Part shown: piece by piece, positions 26,622-36,747 of the stretch
Layout: each line of letters starts with the position of its first letter
Position numbering within the stretch: the first letter of the stretch is position 1
Assembly: GCF_002752355.1 (NCBI RefSeq)
Contig: NZ_MRAV01000014.1
Coordinates: 558,001 to 622,000 of the forward strand
DNA length: 64,000 nt
Direction: 5' to 3'
Source: Leucobacter sp. OLIS6
Lineage (GTDB): Bacteria; Actinomycetota; Actinomycetes; Actinomycetales; Microbacteriaceae
Position numbers and translations under genes: made by a program
The notes under the pieces: model-generated
Told to the model about the DNA's origin: nothing
Seen by the model: only the letters and a program-made list of their open reading frames with translations
The model's database searches: none

Positions 26622-27946
26622 CAGACGGTCCCCTCGGTCTCGGATTCGAAGCGGGCGGTGACCGCCTCGCCATGCGCGGGCAGCCCCTCGGCGCCGGCGA
26701 TGGCGAGCAGCGGCTCGTGCACCTCGGACAGCGCGTCGCGCTCGTAGGAGATGACCTGCTGCGGGCGCAGGAAGGTGTGCGCGCCGAGCCCGGCCGCGAA
26801 GCGGGCGGTGCCGCCGGTGGGCAGCACGTGGTTCGAGCCCGCGAGGTAGTCGCCGAGGCTCACGGGGGTGTGTCCGCCCAGGAAGATGGCGCCCGCGTTG
26901 GACAGGGAACCGAGCAGTGCTTCGGGGTCGGCGGTCTGCACTTCGAGGTGCTCGGGACCGTACGCATCGCTCACGCGCGCAGCCGTAGCGAGGTCGTTCA
27001 CCAGGATCACGGCGGACTGCGGACCGCCGAGCGCCTGGCGCACGCGCTCCGTGTGCCGGGTGCGCACGGCGCGGCGCTCGACCTCGGCCCCGACGCGCTC
27101 CGCGAGTTCGGGCGAGTCGGTCACGAGAACCGAAGCCGCCGCCTCGTCGTGCTCGGCCTGGCTGATCAGGTCCGCGGCGACGAAACCGGGCTCGGCGGTG
27201 CGGTCGGCGATCACGAGGATCTCGGTCGTTCCGGCCTCGGAATCGATGCCGACGAGTCCGTTGACCACGCGCTTGGCGGCGGCCACGAAGACGTTGCCCG
27301 GTCCGGTGACCACGTCGACCGGCTCGAGCCCGATGCTCGGCACCCCGTGGGCGAAGGCCGCGATGGCGCCGGCGCCGCCGATGGCGTAGACCTCGGTGAC
27401 GCCCACGATCGCCGCGGCCCAGAGCCCCGCGGGGTGCACGCTTCCCCCGTGCTCGCGCTGCGCGGGCGAGGCGAGCGCGAGGCTCGGCACCCCGGCGGCC
27501 TGGGCCGAGACGGCGTTCATGAGCACCGAGGACGGGTATGCGGCCTTGCCGCCGGGGGCGTAGAGCCCCACCCGCGACACCGGCTGCCAGCGCTGCCGGA
27601 TGACTGCGCCGTCGCCGAAGCGCGTGGTGCGCGCCTCGGGCACCTGCGCGGCCGAAGCGACGCGCAGCCGCTCGGCCAGCAGGCGGAGCGCCCGCTCGAT
27701 CTCGGGCGGGCAGCTCTCGAGCGATGCCGCGATCTCGGCCTCGGGCACCCGGAGCACATGCCCCTCGACCCCGTCGAAATCGCGCGCCTGCTCGCGCAGC
27801 GCGGCCTCGCCACGATCTCGGACCGCGTCGACGAGCGGGCGGACTCGCTCGACGGCGATGCCGGTGTCGACGGCGGCCCTGGGGACCAATTGCAGCAGCT
27901 CGGCGCGGCTCAGCTCGCGGCCGCGGAGGTCGATCGTGCGCATCAT
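26621..27946 (-). CDS. hisD: Histidinol dehydrogenase
   Basis: 441-residue zinc enzyme that oxidises histidinol to histidine in two NAD-dependent steps, the end of histidine synthesis. Motifs are complete: [37 protein letters not shown], '[18 protein letters not shown]', with zinc ligands expected in AEHDEAA and in the C-terminal [20 protein letters not shown] region. It starts with ATG at 27946, 8 bp after the methyltransferase stop, and overlaps nrdR by 1 bp. No other his genes are nearby. Confidence 0.97.
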   Translation of the reverse strand: MMRTIDLRGRELSRAELLQLVPRAAVDTGIAVERVRPLVDAVRDRGEAALREQARDFDGVEGHVLRVPEAEIAASLESCPPEIERALRLLAERLRVASAAQVPEARTTRFGDGAVIRQRWQPVSRVGLYAPGGKAAYPSSVLMNAVSAQAAGVPSLALASPAQREHGGSVHPAGLWAAAIVGVTEVYAIGGAGAIAAFAHGVPSIGLEPVDVVTGPGNVFVAAAKRVVNGLVGIDSEAGTTEILVIADRTAEPGFVAADLISQAEHDEAAASVLVTDSPELAERVGAEVERRAVRTRHTERVRQALGGPQSAVILVNDLATAARVSDAYGPEHLEVQTADPEALLGSLSNAGAIFLGGHTPVSLGDYLAGSNHVLPTGGTARFAAGLGAHTFLRPQQVISYERDALSEVHEPLLAIAGAEGLPAHGEAVTARFESETEGTV

Positions 27947-27953
27947 ATTGCGC

Positions 27954-29516
27954 TCAGTCTATCGGCTGCAGCATCCCGAACCACGCGAGCTCCCGGGCAC
28001 CGGCGATCAGCGCTTCCCGGGCTGCCGAGGCATCGACCTCGAGCAGGGTCGCGAGCGCGTCCGCGATCTGCCCGAGGGTGAGGTCGCCGTCGCAGGCGCC
28101 CACCGCGGCGGCCAGCAGCGGATCCGCGGCGACCCGGCGCGCGATCGGCCGATCGGTGCGCAGCACGATCGAGCTCGGGGCCTCCTGTCCGGGCACGTGC
28201 TCGCGCTCCTCGACCACCGCCGGGTCGAGCAGCCAGTGGGCGTCGAGCGCGTCAGCGCCGGTCTTCGCCGCTGCGGCGATCCCGGCGTCGAAGGCCGATT
28301 CGAGTAGCGTTCCGAGCCGCTCCGGCGCGAAGGCGCCGGTGGCCTGCTCCAGGTGGATCAGCGGCCCTCCGGCGGCCGGGGCCGCGGCGAGCCGACGGAT
28401 CCGGATCGCGCCCAGGCCGATGGACACGACGCGCCGGGCGGCGAAGTCGCGCAGCCACGAGGCGACGAGCGCGTCGAACGCGGGGTCGCCGGGCCGGGCG
28501 CCGCCATCGCGTGCCCAGGTCTCGGCGTACTGCACCGGGAGCACACGATCCCGCTCGATCACCCAGGCGGCGAGTGACTCGTCGCCCAGGCGATCCGCAG
28601 CGTCCTCGATCCAGCCGCGCACCCGTTCGAGGCCGTTCTCACCCCACGGCGACTCCCAGTTGGCGAGGCACAGCGCGGTGCCCCCGGTCCGCAGGTGCTC
28701 GGGCGCCGCGCGCACGACGTCCGCGGCCAGTTCGTCGCCCGTGCGTCCGCCGTCGCGGTACTCGTAGACGGCCGCGCCCGGTTCCCTCGGCGTGATGACG
28801 AAAGGCGGGTTCGACAGGATCAGGTCGAAGCGATCCCCCGCGACCGGGGCGAACAGGTCGCCCTGCCGGAACTCGATCCAGTCGGCGAGGCCGTTGAGCC
28901 GCGCGTTCGCGCGCGCCAGCGCGAGCGCCCGCTCCGAGATGTCGGTGGCGACGACCGGGCCGCGGAGCGCCAGGTGCAGCGCCACGATGCCGCATCCCGT
29001 GCCGAGGTCGAGCGACCGTTCGACCGGCTGGGCGGGGGCCTGCGAAATGAGGGAGCGCGTCGCTCCCCCGACGCCCATGACGTGATCGCTGCGGGCGGGA
29101 CCGCGTCGCAGCTGGTCGTCGAGGTCGGAGAGGATCCACCAATGCTGCGGGTCGTCGGCGATCGCGTCGCTCGCGAGCACCGGGCTCAGCGACAGGGCGA
29201 TGGAGAGACCGTCCCCGCTCGGGGCGAGCACGCCGAGCGCGCATGCGCCCGCGGCGCCGAGCTCGGGCAGCGCGGCGTCGATCCGCTCGGGCCGCAGCGG
29301 TTCGCCGAGCAGCAGCAGCCGGATCAGCGTACCGAGCGGGTCAGCGCCCGCCTCGGCTTCGGCCGCGTCGAGCACGGCGGTCGCGGCCGCGAACACCCCG
29401 CGCTGCCGCGCGTCATCGGCGGCGGCGCCGAGGCGTTCCCGCACCGCGGGGACGCGGTAGTCGGCGGCGGCGAGGTCGGCGGCGAGCCGGTCGATCAGTT
29501 CGGGTTCGAGATGCAC
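27954..29516 (-). CDS. Class I SAM methyltransferase, HemK/PrmC-like core
   Basis: 520-residue protein with a long N-terminal region (about residues 1-150) of no clear family, then a SAM methyltransferase core. SAM-binding motif I is 'SLDLGTGCGIVALHLALRG' (about 165-185), and the catalytic-type LSNPPFVITP (about 235-245) resembles the NPPY of HemK and RsmC enzymes that methylate an amide or exocyclic amine. A further 200-residue C-terminal region follows. Target is probably RNA or protein, undetermined. GTG start at 29516. First of a run methyltransferase-hisD-nrdR-pyrD. Confidence 0.8.
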   Translation of the reverse strand: MHLEPELIDRLAADLAAADYRVPAVRERLGAAADDARQRGVFAAATAVLDAAEAEAGADPLGTLIRLLLLGEPLRPERIDAALPELGAAGACALGVLAPSGDGLSIALSLSPVLASDAIADDPQHWWILSDLDDQLRRGPARSDHVMGVGGATRSLISQAPAQPVERSLDLGTGCGIVALHLALRGPVVATDISERALALARANARLNGLADWIEFRQGDLFAPVAGDRFDLILSNPPFVITPREPGAAVYEYRDGGRTGDELAADVVRAAPEHLRTGGTALCLANWESPWGENGLERVRGWIEDAADRLGDESLAAWVIERDRVLPVQYAETWARDGGARPGDPAFDALVASWLRDFAARRVVSIGLGAIRIRRLAAAPAAGGPLIHLEQATGAFAPERLGTLLESAFDAGIAAAAKTGADALDAHWLLDPAVVEEREHVPGQEAPSSIVLRTDRPIARRVAADPLLAAAVGACDGDLTLGQIADALATLLEVDASAAREALIAGARELAWFGMLQPID

Positions 29517-29528
29517 CGTTCCAGCGTA

Positions 29529-29557
29529 GGGCGTGCCCGGGAGTCACGGGCACGCCC
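29529..29557 (-). terminator. GC hairpin between oxidoreductase and methyltransferase
   Basis: GGGCGTGCCCG (29529-29539) and CGGGCACGCCC (29547-29557) are perfect 11-bp arms with a 7-base loop. There is no T-run on either strand. It sits 23 bp past the stop of the minus-strand oxidoreductase, so a terminator or attenuating hairpin is plausible. Confidence 0.5.
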
Positions 29558-29580
29558 GACGCCGGAACAGGCGGAGGGAC

Positions 29581-30225
29581 TCAGTAGGCGACGGTGAACC
29601 GGGCCCGGCGGTGCGCCGGCTGCTCGATCTCGTCGACCACGGCCACGCCGAAGTCGGCACCGCCGATGGTCGAGCTGCCGTCGGCAGCGACGACGGGGAG
29701 GTCGCCGCCCACACGGTACTCGCCGCGGAACTCGCCGGCGATCCAGGGGCCGAAGTCGCCGGGAGGAGAGATGACGAACCAGTCGAGGCTCTCGGGGGTC
29801 CCCCGCAGATCGTCGAGCACGCCGGCCATGGTGAGCGCCTCCGGCCGGTACTCGTCGCCGAACTCGGGCGTCTCGGCCGCCATCGGGCCGTCCTCGCGGA
29901 CCAGCAGGGATCCCGCTCCGCCGACCACGCCGAACCGTACGCCCGCGGTGTCCGCTTCGGCGGCGAACTCGGCGATGGCGGGACGCAGCGCATCGACCAT
30001 GTCCCCGCGCGGCGACGCCGCGACGACGACCACGTCGGACTCGGCGAGCACGCGCGCGCGGTCGGCCGGGTCGGTGATGGAACCGGTCGTGTAGCGCACG
30101 TTCGCGATCTGGTTCGGGGCCTCCTTGCGGGTCACGCTCGTCACTTCGAGCCCGCGCACCGCCGCGGCCTCCACGATGTGGGAGCCCGCGTATCCGCTGC
30201 CGCCGATCACTGTCACACGAGTCAT
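29581..30225 (-). CDS. NAD(P)-binding oxidoreductase, atypical SDR (YwnB-like)
   Basis: 214-residue Rossmann-fold protein of the NmrA/YwnB-like atypical short-chain dehydrogenases. The N-terminus MTRVTVIGGSGYAGSHI holds the glycine-rich nucleotide loop. Acidic and polar stretches follow, and FVISPPGDFGPWIAGEF is the usual substrate-side loop in this family. No catalytic YxxxK is visible, as often in NmrA-like members, so the protein may act in redox sensing or on a quinone or flavin substrate; that is inference. ATG at 30225 with AAAGGAC upstream. Confidence 0.78.
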   Translation of the reverse strand: MTRVTVIGGSGYAGSHIVEAAAVRGLEVTSVTRKEAPNQIANVRYTTGSITDPADRARVLAESDVVVVAASPRGDMVDALRPAIAEFAAEADTAGVRFGVVGGAGSLLVREDGPMAAETPEFGDEYRPEALTMAGVLDDLRGTPESLDWFVISPPGDFGPWIAGEFRGEYRVGGDLPVVAADGSSTIGGADFGVAVVDEIEQPAHRRARFTVAY

Positions 30226-30313
30226 GTTCCGTCCTTTCACCGAGTGTTGGGGTCGTGAGCCACAACCGGGCTCGGCCGGGGCCTATTCCGACCGTATCCG
30301 GCGTTTCTCCGGA

Positions 30314-31759
30314 TCAGGCGAACGCGCGATCGTTCGCGCCGACGGGTGCCGGAAGCTCCGTCGCGCCGGTCAGGTGCCGGTCGACCGCGGCCGCCGCGGC
30401 CCGACCCTCGGCGATCGCCCACACGATCAGCGACTGCCCACGGCCGGCGTCGCCCGCGACGTAGACGCCGGGCAGCTCGGTCGAGAAGTCGGCTGCGCGG
30501 GCGAACGCCCCGCGGCGCGCGACGGGCAGCGGGAACGCCGCGTCCTCGATCGCTTCGGGACCGGTGAAGCCCATCGCGATGAGCACCAGGTCGGCCTCGA
30601 GCAGATGCTCGGTCCCGGGGATCGGCACGCGGCCCTCCTCGGTGAACCCCGTCTCGGCGACCCGCAGGCCCGTCACGCGGCCGGCGTCGTCGCCGACGAA
30701 CTCGACCGTCGAGGCCAGGTACTTGCGTTCGCCGCCCTCCTCGTGCGAGCTCGACACCTCGAACAGTGTGGGGTGCACAGGCCATGGCTGGGCGTCGGTG
30801 CGGGTCTCGGCCGGGCGGCGCCCGATCGCGAGGCTCGTGACCGACGCGGCCCCTTGGCGGTGGGCGGTGCCGACGCAGTCCGCGCCGGTGTCGCCGCCGC
30901 CGATCACGATCACGTGCTTGCCGGCCGCGTCGATCGGCGAACCGGGGAGCCCGTCCATGCGGTTCTGCGCGGTCAGGTATTCCATCGCGTAGTGCACGCC
31001 CGCGAGGTCGCGTCCGTCGATCGGCAGCGGTCGCGGGATCGTCGATCCCGTCGCGACGACGACCGCGTCGAAGCGGCGGCGCAGCTCGGCCCAGCTCATG
31101 TCGCCGCCGATCTCGATCCCGCAGCGGAACCGGGTGCCCTCGGCCCGGAGCTGCTCGACCCGGCGGCTCACCAGCTCCTTCTCGAGCTTGAAATCGGGGA
31201 TCCCGAAGCGCAGCAGGCCGCCCGGCTCCTCGTCACGCTCGTAGACGACCACGGTGTGCCCGGCGCGGGTGAGCTGCTGGGCCGCGGCGAGGCCGGCGGG
31301 TCCCGAGCCGACGACCGCGACCGTCTTGCCCGTGAGCCGTTCGGGCGGCTGCGGCTGCACCCAGCCGTTCGCGAACGCCTGGTCGATGATGCTGTTCTCG
31401 ATCTGCTTGATCGTGACCGCCGGCTGGTTGATGCCGAGCACGCAGGCAGACTCGCACGGCGCCGGGCAGGCGCGCCCCGTGAACTCGGGGAAGTTGTTCG
31501 TCGCATGCAGCCGCTCGATGGCCTCGCGCTCGCGCCCCCGGTACATCAGATCGTTCCACTCGGGGATCAGGTTGCCGAGCGGGCAGCCCTGGTGGCAGAA
31601 CGCGACGCCGCAGTCCATGCAGCGCGAGGCCTGGCGCTGCACCATGCCGGGGTTCGCCGGGTCGACGACCTCCCGCCAGTCCATGAGGCGCAGCGCGACC
31701 GGACGCTTGGGCGCGAGCTCGCGCTCGCGGGTCTTCAGGAATCCGCGCGGATCAGCCAT
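30314..31759 (-). CDS. gltD: Glutamate synthase (NADPH) small subunit
   Basis: 481-residue beta subunit; takes electrons from NADPH and passes them through FAD and [4Fe-4S] clusters to GltB. The N-terminal cysteine pattern CMDCGVAFCHQGCPLGNLIP (about residues 42-61) and a second set in ACPAPCESACVLG bind the clusters. FAD and NADPH sites follow in VVGSGPAGLAAAQQ and VIGGGDTGADCVG. It overlaps gltB by 8 bp and is thus coupled to it. Complete. Confidence 0.97.
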   Translation of the reverse strand: MADPRGFLKTRERELAPKRPVALRLMDWREVVDPANPGMVQRQASRCMDCGVAFCHQGCPLGNLIPEWNDLMYRGREREAIERLHATNNFPEFTGRACPAPCESACVLGINQPAVTIKQIENSIIDQAFANGWVQPQPPERLTGKTVAVVGSGPAGLAAAQQLTRAGHTVVVYERDEEPGGLLRFGIPDFKLEKELVSRRVEQLRAEGTRFRCGIEIGGDMSWAELRRRFDAVVVATGSTIPRPLPIDGRDLAGVHYAMEYLTAQNRMDGLPGSPIDAAGKHVIVIGGGDTGADCVGTAHRQGAASVTSLAIGRRPAETRTDAQPWPVHPTLFEVSSSHEEGGERKYLASTVEFVGDDAGRVTGLRVAETGFTEEGRVPIPGTEHLLEADLVLIAMGFTGPEAIEDAAFPLPVARRGAFARAADFSTELPGVYVAGDAGRGQSLIVWAIAEGRAAAAAVDRHLTGATELPAPVGANDRAFA

Positions 31760-34700
31760 GGGTCGCCTCCAGAATCTCGTTCCACACCTGTTCGCCGTCG
31801 GGGTCGGCCCCGGTCGCCCCGGCGCGCTCCCGGATCTCGAGCACGCGCGAGTAGTTCTTCGGGATGATCCGCGTGAAGCGCGCGAACGCGGTGTCGGGGT
31901 CCGCCTCGATGTCGCCGAGCAATGCCTCGGCCAGTTCCGATCCGGTCTGCTCGACGTGCCGCGCGAGCAGACCGACGATCCGCTCCCGCAGCTCGTGCGG
32001 GACCGGAGTCAGCAGCAGGTCGCCCGAACCGAGCTCGGCCGCGTTGACGTCGGCCGGGTCGAGGTCGAGCAGCACGGCCTCGCCGCCCGACATGCCGGCG
32101 CCGATGTTGCGCCCCGTCGGGCCGAGGATCAGGGCGAAGCCGCCCGTGAAGTACTCGAGCGCGTGATCGCCCGTGCCCTCGACGACCGCGGTCGCGCCCG
32201 AGCCGCGCACCATGAACCGCTCACCCACGACGCCGGCGATCCAGAGCGATCCGCTCGTCGCGCCGTAGCCGATCACGTTGCCCGCGATCACGTTGTCCGC
32301 GGCCGAGTGCCCGGCGTTCGGATCGGGGCGGATCGAGATCTCGCCGCCCGACAGGCCTTTGCCGACGTAGTCGTTCGCGTCGCCCACGAGGCGCAGCGCG
32401 ATGCCGGCCGGGAGGAAGGCCCCCAGCGACTGGCCCGCGGACCCTGTCAGCGTGATGTCGATCGTCGCGGGGGCGAGCCCCTCCGCGCCGAAGCGGCGCG
32501 TCACCTCGTGCCCCAGCATCGTGCCGACCGCGCGGTCGATGTTGCTGATCGGCAGATCGATGATCACCGGGTCGCGCCGTTCGAGCGCGTCGGTCGAGAT
32601 CTCGATGAGGCCGGCGTCGAAGTGCTCCGCGAGCTCGTGGTCCTGATCCCGGCCGCTGCGGCGCGGTGCCGATTCGTCGAACGCCGGGCCGCGCAGGATC
32701 GGCGAGAGGTCGAGGCCGTCGGCCTTCCAGTGCCGGATCGCGTCGTCCACGTCGAGCGCCGCGGTGTCCCCCACTGCTTCGTCGAGCGTGCGGTAGCCGA
32801 GCGAGGCCAGGATCTCGCGCACCTCCTCCGCGATGAAGCGGAAGAAGTTGATGACGTGCTCCGCCTGCCCGGTGAAGCGCTCACGCAGCTCGGGGTTCTG
32901 CGTCGCGACGCCGACGGGGCAGGTGTCGAGGTGGCAGACCCGCATCATGATGCAACCGGACACCACGAGCGGTGCCGTCGCGAAGCCGAACTCCTCGGCG
33001 CCGAGCAGCGCCGCGATCACGACGTCGCGGCCGGTCTTCAGCTGCCCGTCCGCCTGCAGCACCACGCGCTCGCGCAGACCGTTGAGCATGAGGGTCTGCT
33101 GGGCCTCGGCGAGGCCCAGCTCCCACGGGGATCCCGCGTGCTTGAGCGAGTTCATCGGACTCGCGCCCGTACCGCCGTCGTGCCCCGAGACGAGGATCAC
33201 GTCGGAGAGCGCCTTCGCCACGCCCGCGGCCACCGGGCCGATGCCCGATTGCGCGACGAGCTTCGTCGAGATGCGAGCCGAAGGGTTCGCCCGCTTGAGG
33301 TCGAAGATCAGCTGCTTGAGATCCTCGATCGAGTAGATGTCGTGGTGCGGCGGCGGCGAGATGAGGCCGACGCCGGGGGTCGCGTGCCGGGTGCGGGCGA
33401 TCCAGGGGTACATCTTCGCGGGCGGCAGCTGGCCGCCCTCGCCGGGCTTCGCGCCCTGCGCGAGCTTGATCTGGATCTCGTCGGCGTTCGTGAGGTACAT
33501 CGAGGTGACGCCGAACCGGCCCGAGGCGACCTGCTTGATCGCGCTGCGCCGCTCGGGATCGGTGAGCCGTTCGTCGCTCTCGCCGCCCTCGCCCGTGTTC
33601 GACTTACCGCCGAGCCGGTTCATGGCGATCGCCAGCGTCTGGTGCGCCTCGGGCGAGATGGAGCCGTAGCTCATGGCGCCAGTCGCGAAGCGCTTCACGA
33701 TCTCGCTCACCGGCTCGACCTCGCCGAGCGGCACGGGCGGCCGCTGCGCCGAGAAGCGGAACAGGCCGCGCAGCGTCATGAGCCGCTCCTGCTGCTCGTT
33801 GACCCGCCGCGTGTACTCCGAGAAGATCTCGCGGCGGCCGGTGCGCGTGGCGTGCTGCAGCTTGTAGATCGTCTCGGGATCGAAGAGGTGCGGTTCCTCG
33901 CCGCGTCGCCAGCGGTACTCCCCGCCGGTGGCGAGGCGCTGGTGCGCGAGCGTCGCCGCGTCGTCCGGGTAGGCGGAGCGGTGGCGCGCGGCGACCTCCG
34001 CCGCGATCACGTCGAGCCCGACCCCGCCGAGCCGCGACGCGGTTCCCGTGAAGTACCGGTCGACCACGTCCTGTGCGAGCCCGACCGCCTCGAACGTCTG
34101 CGCGCCGCAGTAGGAGGCGACGGTCGAGATGCCCATCTTGCTCATCACCTTGAGCATGCCCTTGCCGAGGCCCTTGATGAGCCGGGCGATCGCCTGCTCC
34201 TCGGTCACGCCGCCGATCGAGCCGTCGCGCACGAGCAGGCCGACGGTCTCCATGGCGAGGTACGGGTTCACCGCCGCGGCTCCGTAGCCGATGAGCGCTG
34301 CCACGTGGTGCACCTCGCGCACGTCGCCGGCCTCGGCGATGAGCGCGACGCGCATGCGCTGGCCCTCGCGGATGAGGTGGTGGTGCACCGCGGAGACGGC
34401 GAGCAGCGACGGCACGGGCGCGAGGTCCTTGTTGGAGTCCCGATCCGAGATGATCAGGAACTCGGCGCCGGCGTCGACCGCCGCGCTGGCCTCCCAGCAC
34501 AGGGCCTCGAGCCGGTCGGCGAGGCCCTTCGCCCCGAAGTCGACCGGGTAGAGCCCGCGCAGCGCGACCGCGCGCTCGCGCTCGAAGTCCTCGCCGAAGT
34601 GCTGGATCCGCGCGAGCGCGTCGTTGTCGATGACCGGGAAGTCGAGGATCACCTGCCGGGCGTGCGCCACGGACTGGGTGAGCAGGTTCTCCTGCGGCCC

Positions 34701-36383
34701 CATGCCCGCGCGGAGGCTCGTGATGAGCTCCTCGCGTAGCGCGTCGAGCGGCGGGTTCGTGACCTGCGCGAACTGCTGCACGAAGTAGTCGAAGATGAGC
34801 CGCGGCCGCTCGCTCAGCACCGCGATCGGGGTATCGGTGCCCATCGCCGCGATCGGCTCGATCCCCTCGCGCGCCATGGGCGTGAGCAGCAGCCGCAGCT
34901 CCTCGTCCGTGTAGCCGAAGGTGCGCTGGCGCCGGGTGATCGAGGCCGGCGGGTGCATCAGGTGCTCGCGCTCTGGCTGGTCCGACAGGCGGATCCGTCC
35001 CTCGTCGAGCCACTCGCCCCAGGGCGCGAGACCGGCCAGCTCGTTCTTCACGGTCTCGTCGTCCCGGATCTCGCCGGTCGCGAGGTTTACCGCGAGCATG
35101 CGGCCGGGCTGCAGGCGCCCGCGCTTGACCACGCGCTCCGGGGCGATGTCGAGTACGCCCGTCTCGCTGGCGATCACCATGGTGCCGTCGCTCGTCACGA
35201 GATAGCGTCCGGGCCGCAGGCCGTTGCGGTCGAGCAGCGCGACGAGCTCGGTGCCGTCGGTCGCGATCATGGCGGCGGGGCCGTCCCACGGCTCCATGAG
35301 CAGCGAGTGGTACTCGAGGAAGTCGACGAGCTCGGGGCTGAGGCCACGCTCCGATTCCCACGCCTCGGGCACCATCATCGCGAGCGCGTGCGGCAGGCTG
35401 CGTCCCGCCATCACGAGGAGCTCGAGCACCTCGTCGAAGCTGGCCGAGTCGCTGCCACCGTCGGAGCAGATGGGAGTGAGCTGCCGCACGTCGCCGAGGC
35501 GGTCGCTCTCGAGCTGCGCCTCGCGCGCCCGCATCCAGTTCCGGTTGCCCCGAACCGTGTTGATCTCGCCGTTGTGCGCGACGAGGCGCAACGGCTGCGC
35601 GAGGTGCCAGGACGGGAAGGTGTTGGTCGAGTAGCGGGAGTGCACGATCGCGAAACGGCTCGCGAAGCGCTCGTCGGACAGCTCCGGGTAGAAGCCTGAG
35701 AGCTGCAGCGTAGTGACCATGCCCTTGTAGACGATGGTGCGCGCGCTGAGCGAGGGCAGATAGACGCCCGTCTCGTTCTGGACCCGCTTCCGGGTGCGGA
35801 AGGCGCGGCGTTCGAGCTCGTCGGTGTCGATGGGACGCGCCTGGCCGAGCAGCGCGGCTCCCCCGGCCTCGTCGACGTGCGGCGCGAGGATCAGCTGCTC
35901 GATCCGCGGTGCCGCTTCGCGCGCGCTCTCGCCGAGCACTTCCGGGCGCACCGAGACGGGACGCCAGGCGATCACATCGAGCGATTCCTCCGCTGCGATC
36001 GCCGCGATGCGGTAGCGCACCGCGCGCCGCTCGGTCGAGGACCGCGGCAGGAACGCGAGGCCCGCCGCATAGCGGCCGGGCTCCGGCAGTACCGCTTCGG
36101 GATCGTGCTCGGCCAGCTCGGCGCGGATCAGCGCGTCGGGCAGATCGCTCAGGATCCCGGCGCCGTCGCCGGTGCCCGCGTCGGAGCCGACCGCACCGCG
36201 GTGCTCGAGGTGCTCGAGCGCTTCGAGCGCTTGCGAGATGACCTCGTGTCCGGGTGCGCCTGTCAGAGACACGATCGCGGCGAGGCCGCACGCGTCGCGC
36301 TCGTCCTCCGGGCGGTAGAGGCCGCTGGCAGCGGGGAATCCGCTCGTCACGGCCGGGTTCGGGGTCGCAGGAGTCGTTCGCAT
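31752..36383 (-). CDS. gltB: Glutamate synthase large subunit
   Basis: 1543-residue alpha subunit making two glutamates from 2-oxoglutarate and glutamine. The N-terminal class II amidotransferase has its catalytic Cys at about residue 32 (DERDACGLAAIVSL), so a short propeptide must be removed. The central and FMN domains follow, then the [3Fe-4S] motif CIMMRVCHLDTCPVGVATQ and a C-terminal beta-helix rich in glycine repeats (GSGATAVVEGTGDHALEYF). I chose the ATG at 36383 because GAGAGGA stands 6-7 bases before it; a further in-frame ATG lies at 36401. Coupled to gltD. Confidence 0.97.
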   Translation of the reverse strand: MRTTPATPNPAVTSGFPAASGLYRPEDERDACGLAAIVSLTGAPGHEVISQALEALEHLEHRGAVGSDAGTGDGAGILSDLPDALIRAELAEHDPEAVLPEPGRYAAGLAFLPRSSTERRAVRYRIAAIAAEESLDVIAWRPVSVRPEVLGESAREAAPRIEQLILAPHVDEAGGAALLGQARPIDTDELERRAFRTRKRVQNETGVYLPSLSARTIVYKGMVTTLQLSGFYPELSDERFASRFAIVHSRYSTNTFPSWHLAQPLRLVAHNGEINTVRGNRNWMRAREAQLESDRLGDVRQLTPICSDGGSDSASFDEVLELLVMAGRSLPHALAMMVPEAWESERGLSPELVDFLEYHSLLMEPWDGPAAMIATDGTELVALLDRNGLRPGRYLVTSDGTMVIASETGVLDIAPERVVKRGRLQPGRMLAVNLATGEIRDDETVKNELAGLAPWGEWLDEGRIRLSDQPEREHLMHPPASITRRQRTFGYTDEELRLLLTPMAREGIEPIAAMGTDTPIAVLSERPRLIFDYFVQQFAQVTNPPLDALREELITSLRAGMGPQENLLTQSVAHARQVILDFPVIDNDALARIQHFGEDFERERAVALRGLYPVDFGAKGLADRLEALCWEASAAVDAGAEFLIISDRDSNKDLAPVPSLLAVSAVHHHLIREGQRMRVALIAEAGDVREVHHVAALIGYGAAAVNPYLAMETVGLLVRDGSIGGVTEEQAIARLIKGLGKGMLKVMSKMGISTVASYCGAQTFEAVGLAQDVVDRYFTGTASRLGGVGLDVIAAEVAARHRSAYPDDAATLAHQRLATGGEYRWRRGEEPHLFDPETIYKLQHATRTGRREIFSEYTRRVNEQQERLMTLRGLFRFSAQRPPVPLGEVEPVSEIVKRFATGAMSYGSISPEAHQTLAIAMNRLGGKSNTGEGGESDERLTDPERRSAIKQVASGRFGVTSMYLTNADEIQIKLAQGAKPGEGGQLPPAKMYPWIARTRHATPGVGLISPPPHHDIYSIEDLKQLIFDLKRANPSARISTKLVAQSGIGPVAAGVAKALSDVILVSGHDGGTGASPMNSLKHAGSPWELGLAEAQQTLMLNGLRERVVLQADGQLKTGRDVVIAALLGAEEFGFATAPLVVSGCIMMRVCHLDTCPVGVATQNPELRERFTGQAEHVINFFRFIAEEVREILASLGYRTLDEAVGDTAALDVDDAIRHWKADGLDLSPILRGPAFDESAPRRSGRDQDHELAEHFDAGLIEISTDALERRDPVIIDLPISNIDRAVGTMLGHEVTRRFGAEGLAPATIDITLTGSAGQSLGAFLPAGIALRLVGDANDYVGKGLSGGEISIRPDPNAGHSAADNVIAGNVIGYGATSGSLWIAGVVGERFMVRGSGATAVVEGTGDHALEYFTGGFALILGPTGRNIGAGMSGGEAVLLDLDPADVNAAELGSGDLLLTPVPHELRERIVGLLARHVEQTGSELAEALLGDIEADPDTAFARFTRIIPKNYSRVLEIRERAGATGADPDGEQVWNEILEATHG

Positions 36384-36676
36384 CGACGTCCTCTCGATCA
36401 TCGGGACGTCGGCGGCCCGCGTGGAGACTCGCTCGACGGGTGCACCGGTCGGCATCATTGCCGTGCCGCCGTGAGCGGAGTGGGAGCTTTGAGAATAGCA
36501 GCGACTTCTTCGGCGAATGCAATTCGGCAGCGAACTTTCTGCGCAACACGCGGTCACACTCGAAGGCTGACCGTGATTTCTGCGAACATATATGATCCGG
36601 GCCGCAGCTTCGCGAGGCGATGACCCCCGTCGGCGCGCGAGATCTTCGGTGCGGGAATCCTCCCACGACACGCCGG
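36384..36676 (-). promoter_or_regulatory. gltB upstream region
   Basis: About 290 bp between the gltB start and the SDR terminator without a gene. It has relatively AT-rich patches on the gltB strand: TATTCT near 36495-36500 could be a -10 box, with TTGCAT about 19 bp before it. The palindrome CATATATG at about 36588-36595 lies further upstream. Nitrogen-responsive control of gltBD would be expected here, but I recognise no GlnR-type box with confidence. Confidence 0.35.
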
Positions 36677-36729
36677 AAAACGGAACGGCCGCGCGGTCCC
36701 GTCATGGACGGGACCGCGCGGCCGTTCCG
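36677..36729 (-). terminator. Rho-independent terminator after SDR gene
   Basis: Very strong hairpin with 23-bp perfect arms at 36681-36703 and 36707-36729 and a 3-base loop. On the minus strand it is followed by TTTT (complement of 36677-36680). It begins 19 bp after the stop of the SDR gene and insulates gltB's promoter region from it. Confidence 0.9.
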
Positions 36730-36747
36730 GCTCGCGCTGCGCGGAGG

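Noticed and set aside
31254-34739. 1161-codon plus-strand frame across gltD and gltB
   Set aside because: It contains no recognisable fold and runs exactly opposite two complete essential genes.
33604-36705. Large frame antisense or shifted to gltB
   Set aside because: Composition is Arg/Ala/Gly-rich with no motifs; GltB in the correct frame shows all catalytic and cluster motifs.
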